Positions 55,810-64,000 of a stretch of 64,000 bases of DNA are shown piece by piece. Within the stretch, counting starts at the first letter, position 1; every line of letters begins with the position of its first letter. The stretch is from Chelativorans sp. ZYF759 (GTDB lineage Bacteria > Pseudomonadota > Alphaproteobacteria > Rhizobiales > Rhizobiaceae). The stretch lies in NCBI RefSeq assembly GCF_012911015.1, contig NZ_WVVV01000002.1, positions 1 through 64,000 on the forward strand, written 5' to 3'. The translations under genes were made by a program, and so were the position numbers. The notes under the pieces were generated by a model. That model worked only from the letters and a program-made list of their open reading frames with translations. It was not told the origin of the DNA and did no database searches.

Positions 55810-56982
55810 TCAGGCGGGACGCTCCTGCCCATGACGATCACGCAGCAGGATCGCCGTGATTGCCGGTAACGCCGCCGCGCCCAGAAACATCGGCGCGGCT
55901 CCAAAGGCATCGGATGCCAGCCCGGCCAGAGCGGGTCCCGAGACATTACCCACCGCGGCGGCCAGCAGCGCCGCCGTGAACCCGCGCGACGGAGACGACG
56001 GGAACAGGCGCTCCGACCAGAACGCCAGCACGGCGCTCGTCATCATGACATGCATGCCCTGCAAGCCCGCCGAAAGGCTCAGGCCCGGCAGGCTCCCTGG
56101 CGAGACGCTCAGCAGAACAAGCGACACAGCACCGGCCAGCATGAGAAGGCGCAGCAGCGTCGGCAGGCCGATCATGTCTCTGATACGTCCGGTCAGAAGC
56201 CCGACAAGACCGAAAAGCCCATAGCACATGTAGAGAAGTGCCGGCGTGGCTTCGATGGGCACATTCGGCACGCCCCCCGCCTCGACCACATGGTCGGCGG
56301 CAAAGGCGATGTAGATCGCCGAGGTGGTCCCGAACGCAAAGCCGATCGCCAGAAGGGGAACCGCCGAAACATCAATCAGCTGTCTCCACCCGATCTGCGA
56401 GACCGGGTGCGGCTCTTGTCCTTCGACGCGGCGCAGGACAGCCCAGTTGCCCAGGAGTGCGATGGCGCCGGCCGCCGCGAAAAGCCCCCAGGAAAGACGC
56501 CAGGAAAAGCCGGCGAGGACCATGGCCAGTGCCGCGAGCCCCGCAGCGATAATTCCGACCGCGGTGCCGGTGCTCACCGCCGAGAGCGCCGAGGGGCGCT
56601 TCTCATCGCGAACATTGCCGTGGATCGCATCGTTGAAGGGCGTCCAAGCGAGGCCTGCGCTCGATGCCGCCAGGAAGACGCCGAGGGCAAGGGCAGCAAG
56701 GTTCGTCGCCAGGGCAACCACCAGCATGCCGGCGGAGGCGGCGGCCAGGCCCGACAGCACGGGCAGGCGGGGGCCCCATCGCGCCAGCAAAGCCTGGGCG
56801 ATCAGGAGGCCCACCAAAAAGCCGAGAAAGCCGAGACTGGAAACATATCCCACGGCAGCCGTCGACATCCCGAATTCGGATCTGAATTCGGGTACGAAAA
56901 GACCAAATCCCATGCGGGCGGGACCAAAGCTGATGGCCGTGGCCGCAAACCCCGCAGCAGACAGACTCCAGAATGGTGTGAT
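55810..56982 (-). CDS. MFS transporter (probable ATC start)
   Basis: About 390 aa from an ATC codon at 56982, or 367 aa from the first canonical ATG at 56913. The 23 extra residues (TPFWSLSAAGFAATAISFG ...) supply the first membrane helix and join smoothly to GPARMGFGLF. A perfect GGAGG sits eight bases before the ATC, while no canonical start exists between the upstream in-frame stop and ATG 56913. Twelve hydrophobic segments; no substrate assigned. The ATC could be an unusual start, a sequencing error or a disabling mutation. Confidence 0.78.
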   Translation of the reverse strand: MTPFWSLSAAGFAATAISFGPARMGFGLFVPEFRSEFGMSTAAVGYVSSLGFLGFLVGLLIAQALLARWGPRLPVLSGLAAASAGMLVVALATNLAALALGVFLAASSAGLAWTPFNDAIHGNVRDEKRPSALSAVSTGTAVGIIAAGLAALAMVLAGFSWRLSWGLFAAAGAIALLGNWAVLRRVEGQEPHPVSQIGWRQLIDVSAVPLLAIGFAFGTTSAIYIAFAADHVVEAGGVPNVPIEATPALLYMCYGLFGLVGLLTGRIRDMIGLPTLLRLLMLAGAVSLVLLSVSPGSLPGLSLSAGLQGMHVMMTSAVLAFWSERLFPSSPSRGFTAALLAAAVGNVSGPALAGLASDAFGAAPMFLGAAALPAITAILLRDRHGQERPA

Positions 56983-57168
56983 GGTGCCGACCTCCGTTCG
57001 CCGGCCAAACCAGCCACCGCCGGTTCTGTTCCGCGCCCGCGAAGCAGACGTCTCGTGTCCATGTCACGCGGCTGAGCGCTTTCTGGACATGTCGGCCCGG
57101 CACGGTCGAACACCCCGTCGCCAGACGAGGCTGAATTGGCGACCAGCAAGGACTTCCGCGCGTCTGCC

Positions 57169-58416
57169 CTAGCGCTCCGGAGCGTTGACGGCATGAAACA
57201 GCCGTCCCCTCTCGCCGATCAGCACCAGCGCCAACGCGCCGAACCCTGACACGGCAAAGCCGATGGCCAGCGGGACCACAGTGCCGTCGAAGGCCAGGCC
57301 GATGAAGGCGCCGATCACACCGCCGCCCAGCGTCTGCAGGAAGCCGAGCACCGAGGAGGCGGTCCCGGCGACGTGGCCGAGCGGCTCCATGGCAAGGGCA
57401 TTGAAGTTGGGGCCGATCCAGCCGAACATGAACATCGCCCCACCGAAGAGGCCGACAAAGGCCACCAGCGGCATCGGCTCGATCAGGGCCCAGATGATCC
57501 ACACCGTGGTGGCCGCGATGAATCCGAACAAGGCGAAATGCGACAATCCGCGCATGCCGAAGCGTCCAACCAGGCGGGAATTCATGAACGACGAGATCGC
57601 CATCGTGCTGGCCAGCACGGCAAACATCAGCGGGAACCAGACGCCCAGATCATAGACATCGATGAATATCTGTTGGGCGGAATTGATGAAGCCGAAGAGG
57701 CCGCCGAAGATCAGCGCCGTCGCCAGCGCGTAGCAGAAGGCGAGCCTGTTGGTCACCACGAGGCGGAAACCCTCGATGATCGTGGTCGGGTTGAAGGCCC
57801 GGCGCTTCTCGGGGCTCAGCGTTTCGGGCATGCGCAGGTAGAACCACAGGCCGATGCCTGCTGCCACGACGCCCATGAAGATGAAGATCAGCTGCCAGTC
57901 GGCAACAAGAAGCAGCATCTGCCCGGCGCCCGGCGCGATCACGGGCACGATCATGAACACCATCATGACCAGCGACATGACTTCGGCCATTTGCCGCCCG
58001 CCGAAGGTGTCGCGCACCATGGACACCGCGATGACTCGCGTCGCCGCCGCACCTACGCCCTGGAGCGCACGCATGAGCAGAAGAATCCAGAAACTGGGCG
58101 CAAACGCAGCCAGGATGGCGGCGACAACATAGATGCCGAGGCCGAACAGCAGCGGACCGCGCCGACCGAACCGATCGGTGATCGGCCCGAAGATGAGCTG
58201 CGCCACGCCGAAGCCCACCACATAGGCGGTGATGACGAACTGGCGCTGGTTCTCGTCCTCGACGCCGAGTGCGGCGCCGATCTGCTGCATGGCCGGCAGC
58301 ATGATGTCGATGGCCAGCGCGTTGATCGCCATCAGGGCAGCGGCCAGCGCGATGAACTCGACGCGCAATATGGGCAGCCGATAGGCCGTTTGCTCCGGCC
58401 TTTGGGTATCGTTCAT
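57169..58416 (-). CDS. Bcr/CflA-type MFS drug resistance transporter
   Basis: 415 aa, about twelve membrane segments. DHA1-type motif A region GPITDRFGRRGPLLFGLGIY and motif C-like VMMVFMIVPVIAPGAG. Likely exports small toxic compounds in exchange for protons. I use the ATG at 58416 (NDTQRP), as the extension to 58446 adds a basic leader that does not resemble the family. It is same-strand but separated by 186 bases from the preceding MFS gene. Confidence 0.9.
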   Translation of the reverse strand: MNDTQRPEQTAYRLPILRVEFIALAAALMAINALAIDIMLPAMQQIGAALGVEDENQRQFVITAYVVGFGVAQLIFGPITDRFGRRGPLLFGLGIYVVAAILAAFAPSFWILLLMRALQGVGAAATRVIAVSMVRDTFGGRQMAEVMSLVMMVFMIVPVIAPGAGQMLLLVADWQLIFIFMGVVAAGIGLWFYLRMPETLSPEKRRAFNPTTIIEGFRLVVTNRLAFCYALATALIFGGLFGFINSAQQIFIDVYDLGVWFPLMFAVLASTMAISSFMNSRLVGRFGMRGLSHFALFGFIAATTVWIIWALIEPMPLVAFVGLFGGAMFMFGWIGPNFNALAMEPLGHVAGTASSVLGFLQTLGGGVIGAFIGLAFDGTVVPLAIGFAVSGFGALALVLIGERGRLFHAVNAPER

Positions 58417-58504
58417 GTGGGATTGTTCCCGGCGACGAACGGGCATCGGCCCGCCGCGCTGTGGTTGCTCGGTTATGCCTCCGACACTGCCGGAAACGCA
58501 GAGA

Positions 58505-58840
58505 TCAGGCTGCGCCGCGCGCGCTCACGCCCTTCTCGCCGAAGAAGTCCTGCAACTCGCCGGCCTGGAACATCTCACGAATGATGTCGCAACCGCCCAC
58601 GAATTCGCCCTTCACGTAGAGCTGGGGAATGGTCGGCCAGCTGGAGTAATCCTTGATCCCCTGGCGCAGATCGTCGGACGTCAGGACGTTGACGCCCTTG
58701 TAGTCCACGCCGAGATAGTCGAGGATCTGGACGACCTGGCCCGAGAAACCGCATTGCGGAAAGCCGGGCGTGCCCTTCATGAACAGGACAACGTCGTTGT
58801 TCTTGACTTCCGAAGCGATGAATTCGTTGATGGCAGTCAT
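58505..58840 (-). CDS. grxD: monothiol glutaredoxin (Grx4 type)
   Basis: 111 aa. Active-site motif [10 protein letters not shown] (CGFS), [19 protein letters not shown] for glutathione binding. CGFS glutaredoxins carry [2Fe-2S] clusters and partner with BolA, whose gene lies about 102 bases upstream on the same strand. Full family length, all key residues present. Confidence 0.95.
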   Translation of the reverse strand: MTAINEFIASEVKNNDVVLFMKGTPGFPQCGFSGQVVQILDYLGVDYKGVNVLTSDDLRQGIKDYSSWPTIPQLYVKGEFVGGCDIIREMFQAGELQDFFGEKGVSARGAA

Positions 58841-58942
58841 TTCTCTGTCCTTTCGTTTCCGGATTCAAGGTCCGGACCCGGGTTCGTTACACAATCTAGG
58901 AAGACGGGAGGGATTGCGCAACTTCCAACGCGGGGCATTGCC

Positions 58943-59179
58943 TCAGCTCTCGGGCACGCTTGTTTGCAGCGCCAGTGCGTGGAGCGTCCCACCCATGTTC
59001 CCCTTCAGCGCCTCGTAGACCATCTGGTGCTGCTGGACCCGCGACTTGCCGCGAAAGCTCTCCGCCACCACTTCGGCGGCATAGTGATCGCCGTCCCCCG
59101 CCAGATCGCGGATGGTCACCTGTGCATCCGGTATCGATTCCTTGATCATGCGCTCGATGTCGCGCGCGTCCATTGCCAT
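58943..59179 (-). CDS. BolA family protein
   Basis: 78 aa. Class II KH-like fold with the BolA core DHYAAEVVAESFRGKSRVQQH and MVYEALKGNMG. Start at ATG 59179 with GGAG about eight bases upstream; purL ends 14 bases before. The neighbouring CGFS glutaredoxin is the classical partner: they form a cluster-bridged complex in iron homeostasis. Confidence 0.93.
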   Translation of the reverse strand: MAMDARDIERMIKESIPDAQVTIRDLAGDGDHYAAEVVAESFRGKSRVQQHQMVYEALKGNMGGTLHALALQTSVPES

Positions 59180-59193
59180 GTCAGGCTCCTGCT

Positions 59194-61413
<2,220 letters not shown>

Positions 61414-61497
61414 GGCCACCGTTCACTGCGTGAGGTCGTCGGGTTCTTGCCCGGAATAGGCCGGCGGGGCAAGCGGAAGAAATGCCGCAATCCTGCC

Positions 61498-61908
61498 TCA
61501 GGCCGCCTGTCCACAACCGGTGGCGCCCGTACGCCACCGCGCGATGTCCGCCTGGACACGGCTGCCCACGGGCTGGTCGAGCATCGGACCGAAGGCGGTG
61601 ATGTTGCCCTGCGCGCCTTCCGCCTGGACGACGAGGAGGGGACGGCCACCGTAATCCGAGCGCGGCACGATCAGGAAGCGCGGCCGGCCCGAATGGGAAT
61701 CGAGTTCGTTGGCGAAACTGTAGCCCTGGAACGCCGGGTCACCACTTGCGAACCAGCAGCGATGCGCCGCGATGGCAACAGGCTCCATGTTGCGCAGGGC
61801 CGCGCTCTTGCCCGACGCGGCGGTGGCAACGGCGGCTGGCGGCGCGGACTGGCAGCCTTGCGCCAGGAGAGCGAGCAGCGCCAGAAAACCTGCTGCGGCG
61901 CGCCTCAA
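61498..61908 (-). CDS. small lipoprotein of unknown function inside the purine operon
   Basis: 136 aa. Signal with lipobox LLALLAQGC at residues 11-19, then [12 protein letters not shown]. The mature part reads [19 protein letters not shown] and later [18 protein letters not shown], a compact beta-rich unit with a Cys near the end. The ATG overlaps the purQ stop by four bases. I do not recognise the family; its place in the operon does not match any purine enzyme. Confidence 0.8.
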   Translation of the reverse strand: MRRAAAGFLALLALLAQGCQSAPPAAVATAASGKSAALRNMEPVAIAAHRCWFASGDPAFQGYSFANELDSHSGRPRFLIVPRSDYGGRPLLVVQAEGAQGNITAFGPMLDQPVGSRVQADIARWRTGATGCGQAA

Positions 61909-62573
61909 GCGGCGATCTCCAGCACGCTTTCAAAAAGCGCCCGCCCGTCGCTGCCGCCATGCGCATCCTCGATGAGGTTTTCGGGATGCGGCATGATACC
62001 GAGCACGTTGCCCGCCTCGTTCACGATGCCGGCAATGTCGTTGATCGAGCCGTTGGGATTCGTGCCCTCCGCATAGCGGAAGACGACCTGCCGGTTGTCT
62101 TCAAGCCGCGCGAGCACCTCCGGATCGGCGAAATAGTTGCCGTCGTGATGGGCGACCGGGCAGCGGATGATCTGCCCCTCTGTGTACCGGTTCGTGAAGA
62201 CCGTCTGGGCGTTCGCCACTTCGAGCTTCACTTCCCGGCAGACGAACTTGAGCGAGGCGTTGCGCATCAGCGCGCCGGGCAGCAGCCCGGCCTCGAGAAG
62301 AATCTGGAAGCCGTTGCAAACACCCAGCACGCGCACGCCGCGTGCCGCATGATACGCTACGGCACGCATCACCGGCATGCGTGCCGCGATGGCGCCACAG
62401 CGCAGGTAGTCGCCATAGGAAAAGCCGCCGGGCACGACGATCAGGTCGACCGGCGGGATCTCGGTATCGGTCTGCCAGACGGTGAGCGGCGGCTGGCCCG
62501 AGACCTTCTCGATCGCCGCGATCATGTCACGGTCGCGGTTGAGGCCGGGCAGGAGAACGACGGCTGTTTTCAT
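61905..62573 (-). CDS. purQ: phosphoribosylformylglycinamidine synthase subunit PurQ
   Basis: 222 aa glutaminase. Nucleophile Cys in [20 protein letters not shown], His/Glu in [12 protein letters not shown], oxyanion region [17 protein letters not shown]. Supplies ammonia to PurL with PurS as the bridge. Overlaps the upstream small gene and the downstream lipoprotein gene by four bases each. Confidence 0.96.
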   Translation of the reverse strand: MKTAVVLLPGLNRDRDMIAAIEKVSGQPPLTVWQTDTEIPPVDLIVVPGGFSYGDYLRCGAIAARMPVMRAVAYHAARGVRVLGVCNGFQILLEAGLLPGALMRNASLKFVCREVKLEVANAQTVFTNRYTEGQIIRCPVAHHDGNYFADPEVLARLEDNRQVVFRYAEGTNPNGSINDIAGIVNEAGNVLGIMPHPENLIEDAHGGSDGRALFESVLEIAA

Positions 62574-62827
62574 GATCTCGGATCGAATGGAGGTTGAATT
62601 TCGGAGAACTCGCGTATTTCGAGACGACGTTCGATGCGGTCTAGACGGTCGTCGTGCCGAGCAAGGATTCCGTAGATGTTATGAATATCGGATTGTATCC
62701 CGATCATATGGCCGCGAACCACGTTCAGCTCTCTTTTGAGTTCCGAGACATCCTGACGAAGTTCGGAAACCTGCTGATGCACGCGTTGCAGGAGCTCATA
62801 CATCAATTGGTTCGTCACTTCGGCCAT
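62570..62827 (-). CDS. small coiled-coil protein between purS and purQ
   Basis: 85 aa, almost entirely helical with heptads ([19 protein letters not shown] and so on), followed by [18 protein letters not shown] and a short tail. ATG 62827 has GGAGG six bases upstream; the stop overlaps purQ by four bases (ATGA). Family not recognised; it might be a small scaffold, or simply a hitchhiker in the operon. Confidence 0.8.
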   Translation of the reverse strand: MAEVTNQLMYELLQRVHQQVSELRQDVSELKRELNVVRGHMIGIQSDIHNIYGILARHDDRLDRIERRLEIREFSEIQPPFDPRS

Positions 62828-62846
62828 CGGCACCTCCGGCACGGCC

Positions 62847-63089
62847 TCACATCATCTCGACAGAATAGTCCTCGATCACCGTATTCGCCAGAAGCTTCTC
62901 GCACATGGCCTCGATGTCGGCCTTGGCTTTCGCCTTGTCGGCGTCGTCCAGCTCGATGTCGAACACCTTGCCCTGGCGAACCGATCCGACGCCGGAAAAG
63001 CCGAGCGAACCCAGCGCTCCCTCGATCGCCTTGCCTTGCGGGTCGAGGACGCCGTTCTTCAGCGTGACGGTGACGCGTGCCTTGATCAA
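62847..63089 (-). CDS. purS: phosphoribosylformylglycinamidine synthase subunit PurS
   Basis: 80 aa. ARVTVTLKNGVLDPQGKAIE and GKVFDIELDD are the PurS hallmark segments. It starts with TTG at 63089, GGAG seven bases upstream, an uncommon start that may keep PurS level low. 19 bases separate its stop from the coiled-coil gene. Confidence 0.93.
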   Translation of the reverse strand: MIKARVTVTLKNGVLDPQGKAIEGALGSLGFSGVGSVRQGKVFDIELDDADKAKAKADIEAMCEKLLANTVIEDYSVEMM

Positions 63090-63115
63090 GGAACTGCTCC
63101 GGTTTTCCTGGATGT

Positions 63116-63913
63116 TCAGTGCGGCTTGCCGCCGCCATTGGGGGGCGTGGACGAAACGAGCACCGGCCCGCCCGAACGCGGCGGTTCGTTCTCGTTCATG
63201 ATGCCCAGCCGGCGCGCGACCTCCTGGTAGGCTTCCACCATCCCGCCCAGGTCGCGGCGAAAGCGGTCCTTGTCGAGCTTGTCCTGGGTGTTGACGTCCC
63301 ACAGGCGGCAGGAATCGGGGGAAATCTCGTCGGCGACGACGATGCGCGCCATGTCGTTCTCCCACAGGCGGCCACACTCGATCTTGAAGTCGACGAGCTG
63401 GATTCCGACGCCGAGGAAGAGGCCGGAGAGGAAGTCGTTGACGCGGATGGCGAGCGCCATGATGTCGTCGATTTCCTGCGGGCTCGCCCAGCCAAAGGCG
63501 GTGATGTGCTCTTCCGACACCATCGGGTCGTCGAGCGCGTCGGCCTTGTAGTAGAATTCGATGATCGAGCGGGGCAGCACCGTGCCTTCCTCGATGCCGA
63601 GCCGCTTGGAAAGCGAGCCGGCAGCCACGTTGCGTACCACCACCTCGAGCGGGATGATCTCGACTTCCTTGATCAGCTGCTCGCGCATGTTCAGGCGTCG
63701 GATAAAGTGAGTCGGGATGCCCATCCGGTTGAGATGGGTGAAGAGATGCTCGCTGATGCGGTTGTTGAGCACGCCCTTGCCGTCGACGATCTCGTGCTTC
63801 TTCTTGTTGAAGGCGGTGGCGTCGTCCTTGAAGAACTGGATCAGAGTGCCGGGCTCGGGTCCTTCGTAAAGGATCTTTGCCTTGCCTTCGTAGATGCGGC
63901 GGCGACGGGTCAT
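63116..63913 (-). CDS. purC: SAICAR synthetase
   Basis: 265 aa. [16 protein letters not shown] opening, [10 protein letters not shown], and [20 protein letters not shown] are diagnostic. Joins aspartate to CAIR. The last 20 residues are a Pro/Gly-rich tail ([12 protein letters not shown]). Start at ATG 63913, nine codons inside a longer frame. It is the first gene of the operon visible in the window; its promoter lies near the right edge. Confidence 0.95.
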   Translation of the reverse strand: MTRRRRIYEGKAKILYEGPEPGTLIQFFKDDATAFNKKKHEIVDGKGVLNNRISEHLFTHLNRMGIPTHFIRRLNMREQLIKEVEIIPLEVVVRNVAAGSLSKRLGIEEGTVLPRSIIEFYYKADALDDPMVSEEHITAFGWASPQEIDDIMALAIRVNDFLSGLFLGVGIQLVDFKIECGRLWENDMARIVVADEISPDSCRLWDVNTQDKLDKDRFRRDLGGMVEAYQEVARRLGIMNENEPPRSGGPVLVSSTPPNGGGKPH

Positions 63914-64000
63914 GATGATCTCTGTGTTGGCCGCTGACACCGGTCTGCCCGCGGCGCGTAGGGCTCGGCCGCGTCCGGCCGGCGATGATTGTTCACGCGC

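Noticed and set aside
56802-57194. frameshift explanation for the MFS N-terminus
   Set aside because: The neighbouring frame has an ATG but encodes no membrane helix; the ATC reading gives a continuous first helix behind a perfect Shine-Dalgarno.
56603-57502. 300-codon minus-strand frame across the two MFS genes
   Set aside because: It is an out-of-frame shadow of both MFS genes.

Overview
The window looks like chromosome of a high-GC alphaproteobacterium, most likely a Hyphomicrobiales (Rhizobiales) member near Mesorhizobium, Nitratireductor or Aquamicrobium. This rests on the high-GC codon use, the purC-purS-purQ-purL-bolA-grxD arrangement, the ppk-ppx pair, an HWE/HisKA_2-type histidine kinase, a short gltX, and mosaic intergenic palindromes of the kind common in rhizobia. 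Family names come from reading the translated sequences, not from a database search. I saw no tRNA, rRNA, CRISPR array or intact insertion sequence.

Layout. 1-6.4 kb is a looser, visibly less GC-rich stretch with long gaps: an HNH nuclease, a GST, a Nudix hydrolase, a Tat-exported decarboxylase-like amidohydrolase and an OmpR/histidine-kinase pair. 6.5-9.5 kb is a translationally coupled vanadium haloperoxidase and FG-GAP/ASPIC-UnbV exported pair. 9.5-22.4 kb holds a PAS-GAF-GGDEF-EAL protein, ppx and ppk, a CHCC zinc-finger protein, an FAD monooxygenase coupled to pyroglutamyl-peptidase, two exported proteins of unknown function and parC. 22.5-25.3 kb is accessory: a low-GC XRE/TPR regulator and two palindromic mosaic repeats. 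25.4-35.5 kb holds a kinase/receiver pair, a three-domain dehydrogenase fusion, its divergent LysR regulator, an aromatic amino acid ammonia-lyase with a divergent Lrp regulator, and nadE.

35.6-51.8 kb holds a membrane GGDEF-EAL protein, an MFS transporter coupled to gltX, a DUF2865 protein, maeB, an SDR-FAH pair, an LpxH-like phosphoesterase, a dipeptide epimerase and a four-gene Mla/MCE lipid-transport operon. 51.8-58.4 kb holds a newly read 51-codon gene, an ALDH/Fe-ADH pair, ttcA and two MFS exporters. 58.5-63.9 kb holds grxD and bolA plus the purine operon (purC, purS, a coiled-coil gene, purQ, a lipoprotein gene, purL).

The points most worth a second look are: (i) the 917-codon CMD / hydroxyacid dehydrogenase / aldehyde dehydrogenase fusion, which keeps a near-ideal internal Shine-Dalgarno and ATG at the third domain; (ii) the coupled haloperoxidase and ASPIC/UnbV pair; (iii) an MFS gene whose natural start appears to be ATC behind a perfect Shine-Dalgarno; (iv) an SDR whose catalytic Tyr/Lys are replaced; (v) three exact-length 44-residue tandem repeats in the MCE protein; and (vi) two adjacent palindromic elements sharing a 13-bp core.
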